The notes under the pieces were generated by a model. The model made no database searches, was not told the DNA's origin, and worked only from the letters and a program-made list of their open reading frames with translations. This document shows, piece by piece, positions 1-8,940 of a DNA stretch of 21,325 bases. The stretch comes from Prevotella sp. (GTDB lineage Bacteria; Bacteroidota; Bacteroidia; Bacteroidales; Bacteroidaceae). The first letter of the stretch is position 1. Each line of letters starts with the position of its first letter. The stretch is from contig JAEEZP010000063.1 in assembly GCA_016291915.1 (NCBI GenBank), positions 1-21,325 of the forward strand, read 5' to 3'. Position numbers and translations under genes: made by a program.

Positions 1-536
1 GAGGTACCGCTCCATACAACGGCATAAACCTTCTCCCAACTCTTGTTCGTCTTGAAAGTCACCGTGTATTCCTGCCAGTTCCACTCACGCGGAGAGAACA
101 GACCGGCAGCCTCGATATTGGCAGCCCTGGTACCGGTATTACGGTACAACACACCCATCGCCGTGATACGGTAACGGTCAACATCATCCTGCAACGTGAT
201 ATCCTGAGTACAATGGTAAGGACGGTTGTCAACATCCTCGCCCTTCTCCCAGGCATAACCACCCACAGGAGTAGCCTTGATGAAGCGCGCGAAATTCACA
301 TGCGTGCAGCCCTGAGGCAGCGTGGCCTTATAAACTGCCAGCTCACCCTCTACATACTCCATCGGGATCCAAGAGCCTTTCGTAATGTCGAACTCCTCAC
401 CTTCCCAGGCCCATACGGCAAAATGACCGTCGTTAGGCTGCCACTGGTCGGCATCCAGGTAGATCGTCTTGCCTTCTGCGAAACTACCGACAGCGAACGT
501 CAGCAGCATCGTCAATAAAGTAAAGAATTTTTTCAT
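1..536 (-). CDS. Secreted protein with CBM26-like modules (N-terminal part, cut by window edge)
   Basis: The first 178 residues are visible; the rest lies beyond base 1. Residues 1-20 form a clear Sec signal peptide (MKKFF, hydrophobic core, then SFA before EGK). Residues 23-85 are rich in Trp, Tyr and Phe (IYLDADQW, FAVWAWEG, GSWIPM, HVNFARF), the pattern of small beta-sandwich starch-binding modules such as CBM26. Near residues 156-175 a second similar unit seems to begin (YTVTFKTNKSWEKVYAVVW). I infer a secreted or surface carbohydrate-binding protein, perhaps the N-terminus of a glycoside hydrolase, but no catalytic domain is in view. It starts 58 bp after the upstream thioredoxin gene on the same strand with no terminator between them, so it may be read through from operon I. 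The CBM assignment is by sequence feel only. Confidence 0.7.
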   Translation of the reverse strand, partial: MKKFFTLLTMLLTFAVGSFAEGKTIYLDADQWQPNDGHFAVWAWEGEEFDITKGSWIPMEYVEGELAVYKATLPQGCTHVNFARFIKATPVGGYAWEKGEDVDNRPYHCTQDITLQDDVDRYRITAMGVLYRNTGTRAANIEAAGLFSPREWNWQEYTVTFKTNKSWEKVYAVVWSGT

Positions 537-594
537 AAGCTGATATATATTAAAAGTGAAAATATCTTCTATTAAAACAAATCGAGAGATTTTA

Positions 595-1686
595 TTACAG
601 ATTACCCATTAATTCATCTATCAACTTTTCCAGTGCTTCTCCTCTGACATTTCGAGCAATCACATGATTATCACCATCCATGACCACTGTATGAGGAACC
701 ACTTTAACATCATAGAGCGTGACAGCCTCGCACTTCCATTTTTTCAGTTCTGATACATGCAACCATGGCAAGCCGTCCTTCTTGATGGCATCTGTCCATT
801 TCTGATGATCATCATCTAAGGAAATACCAATGATCTCCAATCCTTTGTCGTGATATTTCTCATACAGCCTCACCAACAGCGGATTTTCTTTCCTACAGGG
901 ATAACACCAGGAAGCCCAGAAATCGATAATCTTTACCTTAGCAGGAACTTGATATAACTCCAAAGACTTTCCTTCAGGTGTCTTCATGGTGAAATTTGGA
1001 GCCAAAGCACCTTTTTCCAATGCACTCAGTCTTTCTATCCGTTCAAGAATCTTCTTTGCAGAGGGATTGTCTCTTCCAGGGCCAGTAAGCAGATTGTAGA
1101 TAGAAGTCAACTCCTCCAATCCCTTTTCTTTCAGATCCTGTGTGAAGAAGACAGCTGTTGCGTAACGGTCAGGATATTTCTCCAGCAATTTGTGCTGCGC
1201 CTCTTTCACTACAGGAGCTATCTGACTGTCTCGTTCACGGTAAAAACTCCTGATGGAATCATTTCTTCTCTCGTCAAGGGGCCTCAGCCTGAATTCCTCC
1301 AATAACTGCACTTGTGCGAGGCGCGTCTCCAGGAATTGATTCAGGATATCCTGCTCGGGTGTTCCTTTCAGAGAGAGAACGATATTCCCATCCAGCACCA
1401 CTCGGAATGTTCCCTCATCCAATATGATAGGAATATAATCCTTCACTCGGTCATTGATGAGCAAATAACCCACCTTTCTCTTGGTGACGGAACCCGTCAT
1501 CAAGAACTGACCTTCGGAAATAGTACTCTTCCCGATGGTATCCAACCGGTTGCTCTCATTATACGCTATTAGCGCAACCTTCCCTTCAGCATGAGGGTCA
1601 AGACATTTTCCCACAATCTTATAATCTTTGGCAGCATTGCCTAATGCCACCAACATCAAACATCCTATCAATAGATATTTCCTCAT
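595..1686 (-). CDS. TlpA-like periplasmic thioredoxin-fold protein (operon I)
   Basis: This 363-residue protein has an N-terminal signal peptide (about residues 1-19). Residues 20-110 form a beta-rich domain like the DUF4369 domain often found before TlpA modules. A largely helical, charged linker follows (about 112-225), then a thioredoxin domain (about 228-363). The active site is W-C261-Y-P-C264 in FWASWCYPC, and the cis-proline is P331 in VVPHTVV. The family comprises periplasmic thiol-disulfide oxidoreductases; the partner here is unknown. The ATG at 1686 overlaps the TGA of the preceding lipoprotein gene in an ATGA arrangement, with GGAGGG eight bases upstream, so translation is probably coupled. 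An ATG at 1701 in the same frame would lack this Shine-Dalgarno and add five residues before the signal peptide. It is the last obvious gene of operon I. Confidence 0.93.
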   Translation of the reverse strand: MRKYLLIGCLMLVALGNAAKDYKIVGKCLDPHAEGKVALIAYNESNRLDTIGKSTISEGQFLMTGSVTKRKVGYLLINDRVKDYIPIILDEGTFRVVLDGNIVLSLKGTPEQDILNQFLETRLAQVQLLEEFRLRPLDERRNDSIRSFYRERDSQIAPVVKEAQHKLLEKYPDRYATAVFFTQDLKEKGLEELTSIYNLLTGPGRDNPSAKKILERIERLSALEKGALAPNFTMKTPEGKSLELYQVPAKVKIIDFWASWCYPCRKENPLLVRLYEKYHDKGLEIIGISLDDDHQKWTDAIKKDGLPWLHVSELKKWKCEAVTLYDVKVVPHTVVMDGDNHVIARNVRGEALEKLIDELMGNL

Positions 1687-3230
1687 TTTACAGCCCTCCA
1701 ACTCATATTCTTTATCTTTGTCAGACTACTCCACGTATTCTTTTTATCGGGAGTGATCGTCACCCTGTTAGGATCCCTATTCACGGTATAGCGCGTCAAG
1801 GTGCCTTTGCTGTCATTGTCGTAAGTGGCTACGTACAACGCATTGGCATCAGGATCTATCTGTGTGTCAAATTTCAGCATCGTAATCTCCCCACTCAGGT
1901 CGAACGAATAGATCTTCTCATTGCCAGGGTCATAGTCGTAAGCATATAGTTTATTGCCTGAGACATAGAAGAGTACAGTTCTCAATGAAGAGAAGGCATA
2001 CATCGTGGCATCTGAGAAACCGGTGGCCTTGCCTAAGTTAATCTGATAAGCACTGATTTTCTCAGGTCTACTGCCGTAGGCATACATCTTATAGATAAAG
2101 AAATTACCTTGCTGGTCTTTCATCAAGGCAAAAGAGTTACCATCACTCTTTCCTCCGTCTTTATTAAAGGTATTCTCACCATATACCAGTCGGCGACCGG
2201 TGGCTCCCTGATTCCAGGGGAACGGATCACCGGCATTATCCACCAACTCATAAGAGCAGGTACTTGAGTTCGTAGCTCTGAGGAACCGGTTGTTTTCGGT
2301 GTCGTACCATACCAATCCATAGAAATTCCTCAGAGGATAAAACATGAAGGGAAAGGCGGGCAGGAAATCTGTTGACAGACTGTTCAGACGATTCACAGGA
2401 TCTAAATAATTATCCTTGTTCGTACCCATGCTGGTGGTAAACAACAAACCGTTGCCAGTGACCATTGCACGGTAGAAATTATTACCCATTGCTCCATTGA
2501 TATTGATCACTTGAGGAGCGACATCCACAACACGGAGATCGTCTTTTTCTACAGCACTGCTGTAAATAATCTTTTTGACATGATTGTCTGTCGTTCCGAG
2601 CATCGACTCCCTGTCAAGCCAATAAGAGCCCGACTCTGTCATCACCCAAACTTTCACTGCCACATCGTAACTGCTGCTGTAGGGTCTTCCAGTATGGATA
2701 AAGGCGATCGGTCCTTTCAAGGCAGGCAAGCCGCAGTTTTTCAAGATATTCCTAATGACAGTGGTGTCAGAACCCATCGAGATCATTTGTGCATCCGCAT
2801 AACCACTCTCGTCTTCTCCTATCAATAGAATGCCTCGTGTGTATATAGTGCCGACAGTGAGACTGGTATAGGTCATCCACAGCAAATCCGTGACGGTATC
2901 TCTTACTTTCAGGTATAACGTATAGGCACCAATAGGAAGGTTTACCACCGTATTGATAGCTCTGGTTGTGGCAAGCTGGTGTTTCTCACCGTTAGGAGCC
3001 ACACACACCCATTCATATTTGAAACGGTCGGCATCGGGATTAACCCCTTCGCTCATCTTCAGCACAGGGTCTATGCTCAGCACCGTGGAATTGATCAGCA
3101 CCGAATACTCCTCATTGATATTCTCAAATGTCACCTCATTGACGGGCACATAATCATAATTACCCTTATCATCTGTACAGCCCGAGAGCATCAGACACAG
3201 AACAGCAAGCATTATTGATACTTTCCTCAT
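1683..3230 (-). CDS. PKD-like family surface lipoprotein (operon I)
   Basis: The 515-residue product begins MRKVSIM and has a lipobox, LSGC, with Cys18 as the lipidated residue. The segment right after it (DDKGNYDYVPVNEV) is typical of the Bacteroidales PKD-like lipoproteins encoded with SusC/SusD pairs. Residues of about 27-130 look like an immunoglobulin/PKD-type sandwich. The rest is a long beta-rich region with recurring short strands (LLIGEDESGYADAQ, KIYSFDLSGEITML), possibly a propeller-like fold. By family and position I infer a surface lipoprotein that assists the SusCD complex, binding the ligand or holding it at the cell surface. The start at 3230 is chosen because it puts the signal peptide at the N-terminus. 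It lies 2 bp after the stop of the DUF4843-type gene, and its own stop overlaps the next start. Confidence 0.85.
   Translation of the reverse strand: MRKVSIMLAVLCLMLSGCTDDKGNYDYVPVNEVTFENINEEYSVLINSTVLSIDPVLKMSEGVNPDADRFKYEWVCVAPNGEKHQLATTRAINTVVNLPIGAYTLYLKVRDTVTDLLWMTYTSLTVGTIYTRGILLIGEDESGYADAQMISMGSDTTVIRNILKNCGLPALKGPIAFIHTGRPYSSSYDVAVKVWVMTESGSYWLDRESMLGTTDNHVKKIIYSSAVEKDDLRVVDVAPQVININGAMGNNFYRAMVTGNGLLFTTSMGTNKDNYLDPVNRLNSLSTDFLPAFPFMFYPLRNFYGLVWYDTENNRFLRATNSSTCSYELVDNAGDPFPWNQGATGRRLVYGENTFNKDGGKSDGNSFALMKDQQGNFFIYKMYAYGSRPEKISAYQINLGKATGFSDATMYAFSSLRTVLFYVSGNKLYAYDYDPGNEKIYSFDLSGEITMLKFDTQIDPDANALYVATYDNDSKGTLTRYTVNRDPNRVTITPDKKNTWSSLTKIKNMSWRAVK
1692..1697 (-). promoter_or_regulatory. 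Ribosome binding site of the operon I thioredoxin gene
   Basis: On the minus strand GGAGGG lies just before the ATG at 1686, inside the end of the upstream coding sequence. Such strong Shine-Dalgarno matches are uncommon in Bacteroidetes, and this one decides the start in favour of 1686 rather than 1701. Confidence 0.6.
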
Positions 3231-3232
3231 AA

Positions 3233-4105
3233 CTATTTCTTTTTTGTAAAGGATGATGGGATATAAGGTACACCAACGTAAGATGACCAGGTACAAGTGC
3301 CTACCCACATCAGACGACCGTCATCTTCCAGGATCGGATGTCCCTCTTCCAATGCTTTCGTCAAGTATTTCGCTACCGTATTCCTGATCTCGTATTTCAG
3401 TAAGGTGATCATGATATTGGCATCACAGAAGTCTTCATAGGTGACGTGACAGAGTTCGCACATCAATTCCAACTTCTTTCTCGAGAACTCACCGAATAAG
3501 CCTCCTTCCAGTCCGCTGTCACTGGCTTGTCCACTCCACTGTGACGGTCGAGTCATCACATCATTTACGATCAGTGTATGCAGACTGGCGTCAAATGATT
3601 CCACCACATCGCCATAATAGAGATCATCCACGGCATGCCATTCCGGGAAGGCAAGCTCAAAATAGTCGTTCGGCACCAATCTGAGTCCTATAGTGATATC
3701 TTTCACCTGCATGTCGGGCGTCCTCTTTAAGGTTATCGGGACAAGTGCGTATGCCATACCTGCCGGGATGAAACAGTTACCTGTCAGAGGTTCGTAGTGG
3801 ACACCCTCAACGGCATTGGTGGAGTCTGGATTGATCTCCATCCTGAACGGGCGGTCTTTATCAGACAGAGAACCTGTCGCCATCACTTTGATATCCACAG
3901 TAATCTTATCCCCCAAAATCTTAAAGAACTCTACATTAGACTTCGGCTGATAGGGCCATATATTCTCATTTCCACCGGCAAACCCATGCTGAACTGCAAA
4001 ATAGACACCCGGTTTTCCCTGATAATCCATCAATTCCCTTTCGCATCCTTGCATAAGCCATGCGAGGATCAGGGAACAAATGATGTAGATAGGTATCCTT
4101 CTCAT
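3233..4105 (-). CDS. DUF4843-like lipoprotein (operon I)
   Basis: The 290-residue product has a short basic start (MRRIPIY), a hydrophobic core and a lipobox LMQGC with Cys21 as the lipidation site. The segment after it (ERELMDYQGKPGVYF) matches the usual beginning of DUF4843 proteins, in which a GxYF strand follows the linker. Residues of about 60-150 contain beta strands with the phrase EGVHYEP, common in these Calx-beta-like or Ig-like lipoproteins. The biochemical role of the family is not known; members sit right after SusD genes and are presumed to be surface accessory proteins of the transporter. Here it starts 18 bp after the SusD stop. The C-terminus ends in a Lys run (TKKK). I am confident about the lipoprotein class and less so about the exact family. 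Confidence 0.82.
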   Translation of the reverse strand: MRRIPIYIICSLILAWLMQGCERELMDYQGKPGVYFAVQHGFAGGNENIWPYQPKSNVEFFKILGDKITVDIKVMATGSLSDKDRPFRMEINPDSTNAVEGVHYEPLTGNCFIPAGMAYALVPITLKRTPDMQVKDITIGLRLVPNDYFELAFPEWHAVDDLYYGDVVESFDASLHTLIVNDVMTRPSQWSGQASDSGLEGGLFGEFSRKKLELMCELCHVTYEDFCDANIMITLLKYEIRNTVAKYLTKALEEGHPILEDDGRLMWVGTCTWSSYVGVPYIPSSFTKKK

Positions 4106-4123
4106 ATAATCATGTTTTTTGTT

Positions 4124-5587
4124 TTACAACCTATTGTCTATCTCACTGTCAGGTATCGGAACAACATAGTTCTTCAGTAACATATTCATATTGCCAGAAG
4201 TAGCGGAACCATTGGGGAGGTTCTGCATGGCGTGCCGCTTATAGAAGAAAAACATCTGTCCTTCACCAATCATCTCCTTACGAAACTCTGACGTGACAGC
4301 AGTCATGAGTTCCTCTGGATTTCCGGGTGACACATTCGGGCAGTTACGTTTGTTTCTCAGGGTGTTGAGATAAGTAAGCGCCTGACTGAAATCCGTCTCA
4401 CACTCTGCGGCTATCAGATATAATTCACTTAACCGGATAAGCGGCATCATATAACAATAGTGGCTGGTAGAACCATCTTTCAATACCACATCCTCATATT
4501 TATTGAAGATCAGGTCGTTGTCACCTTCCGACGATGCTGTCCACATTTTGTATCTCAAGTCGTTTTGGGAATCATACAGTTCCGGGATACGTCCGGAATC
4601 CAATGTGCCGGCAAACGACAGGATATTTCTTGTCTCAAGGGTAGAAGCGAAATATTTTCTGTAAACACTGATCCGGTTGGTATTATACAGGGCAAACATC
4701 ACCTCCGACGAGAACATCCTGTCGGGATAAGCACCTGTGGCCGTAGCACTGGATGTAAAGGGGAAGATGGGTGCTGCCATAGAGATAGCCGTCTCAGCGA
4801 TGTTCAGCGCTGCTGTCTTATCACCTTTCCACTGATAGGCTCTTGCAAGAAGCACCTGTACGGCAAAGTAGTTCAGACGATACTGACGATAACAGAAATC
4901 GACGTTATCACCCTCCGCGGGAGTATGTTTCACGCCATCGGTGAGGATGGGGTCTGCCGACTGCAACATGTCTGATGCTTGAGTGAGATCCTGGATGATT
5001 TTCCCAATCACGACATCTGCCGTCAAGAAGTCCTGAATACTCTGATCAGCTACCGTCACATATGGTATTGCCCGCTCAGAAGGTGCCTCCGACATAACAG
5101 GGCCGAAGAGGCGCAACAGGTCAAGGTGGAACATGGCACGTAAGGCCAATGCCTCTCCTTTTATCATCTTCTGGTATTGAGCCGACAACACATCTGTCTG
5201 TTCGCACTTTTCCAAAATGATGTTTACACTCGTGATCAGGGAATACATTTTTGACCACACATTGGCAAAGGTGTTCTTCACCCCCGTGTTCGTATAATCG
5301 TATCTGGGATAATAATAATAGGTATATGAATTATCCGAACCTCCATCGTAATACTGAGCCAACACATCGATTACACCTACAGACAGATGCCCACCATAGA
5401 CGCTGGTGTTCATCATCTCTGCATAGACACCGTTGAATGCCTGCAGAAAACCCTTCTGACTGGAATAGACCTTGTCTTCAGACAGACGGTCGGTAGGCTC
5501 CACATTGATCCACGACTCACAAGAGACGGTAACGAGGAGCAAGCATGCCAACGAACAACTGTTTATATAGAATATTATTTTTTTCAT
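4124..5587 (-). CDS. SusD/RagB-family substrate-binding lipoprotein (operon I)
   Basis: The 487-residue product starts MKKIIFYINS and has a lipobox TVSC with Cys23, so it should be an outer-membrane lipoprotein facing outward. SusD landmarks are the N-terminal helix phrase GEALALRAMFHLDLLRLFG (residues about 144-162), the TPR-like helix LIRLSELYLIAAE, then LNTLRNKRN, and the C-terminal IPDSEI. SusD proteins act as the lid of the SusC channel and capture the ligand. The start at 5587 is preferred over longer in-frame possibilities because it places the signal peptide first; it is 17 bp after the SusC stop. The many Tyr and Trp residues could fit glycan or peptide binding, so the substrate cannot be read from the sequence. 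Confidence 0.95.
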   Translation of the reverse strand: MKKIIFYINSCSLACLLLVTVSCESWINVEPTDRLSEDKVYSSQKGFLQAFNGVYAEMMNTSVYGGHLSVGVIDVLAQYYDGGSDNSYTYYYYPRYDYTNTGVKNTFANVWSKMYSLITSVNIILEKCEQTDVLSAQYQKMIKGEALALRAMFHLDLLRLFGPVMSEAPSERAIPYVTVADQSIQDFLTADVVIGKIIQDLTQASDMLQSADPILTDGVKHTPAEGDNVDFCYRQYRLNYFAVQVLLARAYQWKGDKTAALNIAETAISMAAPIFPFTSSATATGAYPDRMFSSEVMFALYNTNRISVYRKYFASTLETRNILSFAGTLDSGRIPELYDSQNDLRYKMWTASSEGDNDLIFNKYEDVVLKDGSTSHYCYMMPLIRLSELYLIAAECETDFSQALTYLNTLRNKRNCPNVSPGNPEELMTAVTSEFRKEMIGEGQMFFFYKRHAMQNLPNGSATSGNMNMLLKNYVVPIPDSEIDNRL

Positions 5588-5604
5588 CTTCCAACATATT
5601 ATGT

Positions 5605-8600
5605 TTAGAAACGTAATCCTAATGAGAATGAGACAGAGCGGGCAAAGGGATAGTCGATACCTCGTTCGTTCTTTACGGTAGAGATACGGAAGAAATCGTT
5701 CATATAGGCTTTGAAGGTGATGGAAGAGGCACCGATAGTCTTCAACCATTTGCCACTGTTCTCATAACCCAGTGAGACAGACTCGCCGGTGAGCACATTA
5801 TTATCTTCGATGAATCGAGAGGAGATAGGCGTTGTCACCGTCTGGGAGATAGCTTTGAATTTCGCCTCGTGACCCACATACTGCCAGCGGTCGTACAATG
5901 CTCTCTTATCTTGGTTTTCAAGCAATTTCTCCGTGGTGATGTTCTCCACCTTATTATATAGGGTGTTCATGAAGATCTGACCTCCAACACGGTATCTGAG
6001 GTTTACCGATGCAGTAAAGCCTTTGTAATAGAAGGATGTACCGATGACGCCTTCTACATCGGGTTCGGTATTTCCGCAAACCACCTCATCATTATAGTCA
6101 TGTTGAAATGTCTGGTTGCCGTTTTTGTTTACAAATACCTCACGACCAGTCATGGGATCGATGCCGTTGGAAACGACAGCCCACAGATCGTAGGGGCTGC
6201 CACCGTCGTAGAAACGGGTGAGGTTACGGCTTTTATTTGCTTTGTTGTAAATCCCCAAAGAATTGCCGATATCCCTGTATTTCGTTGTCATATGTCGCAG
6301 ATTAAGATTGACCGACCACAGCAGATCAGTGGTCTTTATGACCGCATAGTTCAGGATCAGTGTCATACCCTTTGTTTGCTGTGAACCTAAATTACGGAGC
6401 ACCGTGGAGGTACCCGTTGACTCTGGTACACCGATGCTGACGAGCAAGGGATCGGTAATCTTGTTGAAACAATCAAAGAATGCCTTCAGACGGTTATTGA
6501 AAAGCATCATGTCGAAACCCACGTTGTAATCCATCGTCTGCTGCCAGTCGAGACCGCGGTTACCTAAGTTGGTGACATACACCGTAGCCCCGAACGGACT
6601 GCTATAGTTATTATTATAACCATAGATACGCATGGAGATGTAATCATCAAAATTCTGGTTGCCGGGATTACCGACAGATGCACGTAGCTTCAAGTAGTTC
6701 AGCCATGAGGAACCTTTCAGGAACTGCTCATTGTGAACGTTCCATCCCACGCCTACCGACCAGGTGGTAGAGAAATGGTTATCGGCTCCGAAGACAGATG
6801 ATCCGTCACGCCGGAAGTTTAAATCCAGGAGATAACGGTTGTCGTAGGAATAACCGGCATTGAAGAAAAGGCTGGAACTGCGCTTCTGCGTCTCGCGATA
6901 CTGTGATTTCTCTCCCTCGGGATAACCCATGGCAAAAGAGGGATTGCGGAACTCATCATCGATAAAGCCACGTACGGCATACTGACTGAACCGGATCTTG
7001 TCATCGGAGAAACGTAATCCCACGATAGCATTAAGATTATGTTTTTCCGTCAACAGTTTTGTATATGACAGCGCCACCTCTCCATTGTAGTTCATACGGG
7101 TATTCGACGACTCCGTGTATTGTCCCTTGTTCAGACGGTCCACCTCCACATAATCAGAGAGGAAGGGTGAGCGGAAGATCTCTCCTTTTTCTGTAGTCCA
7201 TCCGATACCGATCTTTCCGCGAGCATGTAAGCCGTCAAGAATCATCCAACTCAGTTCGAGATTATTCGTGAACCCGTGACTGTTAGTCTGGTTGTAACTG
7301 TTTTGTTCGTAGTCGTATAAGGGATTATAGAATTTCTTGGTGGTTATACGCAACATGTCTAAATCCTTATAATCGATAGAAGTAAGTAGCATGTCAGGCT
7401 GTCCCTGCTCGTTGTATTTCCTGAAATAAGGATTAGCGCGGGCATAACGCGAGAAAGGCACCGTCTCACGGTCGGCCTTACTGTAATCCAGATTAAGGTT
7501 GTCAGCCAGTGAGAACCGTTTCTTTCTGTAAATCAGTTTGACATTTCCATTCAACAGATCCTTATCAGAACCTTTCATCACACCCTGTGTGTTACCATAA
7601 CCTACTCCCACGCCATAGAGCATGTCACCACTGCCGCCTTCCAAGAACAGTGAGTGTTTCTGGGAGAAAGCCACACGCAACGGTTCATTGAGCCAGTAGG
7701 TATCCACACCACGTTTAATCTCTGCCAGCGTACTGTTGTAACGCATCTGATCACTTTCGTTCGTTACCTGGCCGTTCTCATCCAGCTGACCGAAATATCC
7801 CGACATCTTCTCAAACTCGAGTTTCTCCGAGGAATTCATCAGATTATAATCACTCAGGTCTGCGAAAGTGAGAGAGAAATTACCAAAATAGTTGACTCTC
7901 AGTTGTCCCGGCTCAGGCTTCTTGGTTTCCACCACGATAACACCGTTAGCTGCTTTGGAACCATAGATGGCTGTAGCCGCGGCATCTTTCAGGATGGTAA
8001 TGCTTTCCACACGATCCATATCCAGATCATTGACGGTAGATAACGTTGACTCAAAACCATCAAGAATAAAAAGCGGTTGGTTGGGATTGACAAAATTCTC
8101 CTCTGTCAATCCGACGATACTTGTCTTTCCCCTTACTTCCACATCCGGCAGTCTGTTGGGGTCAGAACCAAAGGTCTCATTCTCGATAATCGCAAAAGAA
8201 GGGTCGAGGGTTTTTAGACTTTGCAGAATATTCTGGTTACCTACCATCTTCAGTTCTTCTGCCTGAATGGTTGTTGCAGAACCGGTAAAACTCTCTTTCT
8301 TACGGGTGAAGATACCTGTCACGACCACCCCCTCAAGTGTCTGGGTATCAGATTTCATATGAACCACCATGTTACTCTTAACAGGTAACACGGTGGTCTC
8401 CAAGCCAACAAAACTCACTTGTAACTGAGCCTTATCAGGGATAGACTGACTGAAAGAGAATGCACCTTCCGCATCGGTCACTGTCATCAGTTGTGAACCT
8501 AAGATTCTTACCTGCGCACCGATCACCGGTTCTTTGTTCTCATCGAGAACTATTCCTGTGACGGCGTGCGAGTCTTTTCTCGGTTTTATCAGTCTGACAA

Positions 8601-8886
8601 CAACAATACCGTTATTCTCCTTGAAATTACAGCCAATACCGGCAAGCACCTTGCTGATAACCTGGCGGGTTACTGCATTCTTCTCATGTACGGTGATACG
8701 CGGCAGGTTGACCACTTCATCCGACTTATAGAGAAACTCTATCTTCGTCTGGCGTTCCACCTCATCGAGAAATTCTTCTACAGTAACATTCACCATAGAC
8801 AGAGTGACTCTTGTCTTGTCAAGCGTCTGTGCCGATGATATCAGAACTATCGGCAGAGAAAAAAGAAAGATCAGAAGTCTTTTCAT
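5605..8886 (-). CDS. SusC/RagA-family TonB-dependent transporter with STN signalling domain (operon I)
   Basis: The 1093-residue protein has a signal peptide ending near SSAQ (residue 20). An STN domain follows (about 25-103; VTVEEFLDEVERQTKIEFLY), of the kind that signals to FecR-type anti-sigma factors. Next come a CarboxypepD_reg-like beta-sandwich (about 108-180; VTGIVLDENKEPVIGAQV), the EGVVVTG segment, and a plug domain with the SusC signatures FILDGFES, VESITILKDAAATAIYGSKA and ANGVIVV (to about 322). A 22-strand barrel should fill the rest, ending in an aromatic residue (SFSLGLRF), the usual outer-membrane assembly signal. It should import the ligand caught by the SusD protein, with energy from TonB. 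It begins 54 bp after the FecR gene. In the STN domain it has one cysteine (C86), unlike its paralogue in operon II. Confidence 0.96.
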   Translation of the reverse strand: MKRLLIFLFSLPIVLISSAQTLDKTRVTLSMVNVTVEEFLDEVERQTKIEFLYKSDEVVNLPRITVHEKNAVTRQVISKVLAGIGCNFKENNGIVVVRLIKPRKDSHAVTGIVLDENKEPVIGAQVRILGSQLMTVTDAEGAFSFSQSIPDKAQLQVSFVGLETTVLPVKSNMVVHMKSDTQTLEGVVVTGIFTRKKESFTGSATTIQAEELKMVGNQNILQSLKTLDPSFAIIENETFGSDPNRLPDVEVRGKTSIVGLTEENFVNPNQPLFILDGFESTLSTVNDLDMDRVESITILKDAAATAIYGSKAANGVIVVETKKPEPGQLRVNYFGNFSLTFADLSDYNLMNSSEKLEFEKMSGYFGQLDENGQVTNESDQMRYNSTLAEIKRGVDTYWLNEPLRVAFSQKHSLFLEGGSGDMLYGVGVGYGNTQGVMKGSDKDLLNGNVKLIYRKKRFSLADNLNLDYSKADRETVPFSRYARANPYFRKYNEQGQPDMLLTSIDYKDLDMLRITTKKFYNPLYDYEQNSYNQTNSHGFTNNLELSWMILDGLHARGKIGIGWTTEKGEIFRSPFLSDYVEVDRLNKGQYTESSNTRMNYNGEVALSYTKLLTEKHNLNAIVGLRFSDDKIRFSQYAVRGFIDDEFRNPSFAMGYPEGEKSQYRETQKRSSSLFFNAGYSYDNRYLLDLNFRRDGSSVFGADNHFSTTWSVGVGWNVHNEQFLKGSSWLNYLKLRASVGNPGNQNFDDYISMRIYGYNNNYSSPFGATVYVTNLGNRGLDWQQTMDYNVGFDMMLFNNRLKAFFDCFNKITDPLLVSIGVPESTGTSTVLRNLGSQQTKGMTLILNYAVIKTTDLLWSVNLNLRHMTTKYRDIGNSLGIYNKANKSRNLTRFYDGGSPYDLWAVVSNGIDPMTGREVFVNKNGNQTFQHDYNDEVVCGNTEPDVEGVIGTSFYYKGFTASVNLRYRVGGQIFMNTLYNKVENITTEKLLENQDKRALYDRWQYVGHEAKFKAISQTVTTPISSRFIEDNNVLTGESVSLGYENSGKWLKTIGASSITFKAYMNDFFRISTVKNERGIDYPFARSVSFSLGLRF

Positions 8887-8940
8887 ACAATACCATTTAT
8901 TTCTTAGGGGTGATTATCAATACTGATTATAAAGAAACCA

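Noticed and set aside
3231..3308. Longer N-terminus for the PKD-like lipoprotein
   Set aside because: It overlaps the end of the DUF4843-like gene and buries the signal peptide; 3230 gives a normal lipoprotein start.
5588..5749. Longer N-terminus for the operon I SusD
   Set aside because: It would run back into the SusC coding region and place 54 residues before a clear lipoprotein signal.
8911..8930. Direct repeat TGATTAT spaced 13 bases between FecR I and SusC I
   Set aside because: It is short, AT-rich and could be chance; no equivalent lies before SusC II, and no promoter consensus is nearby.
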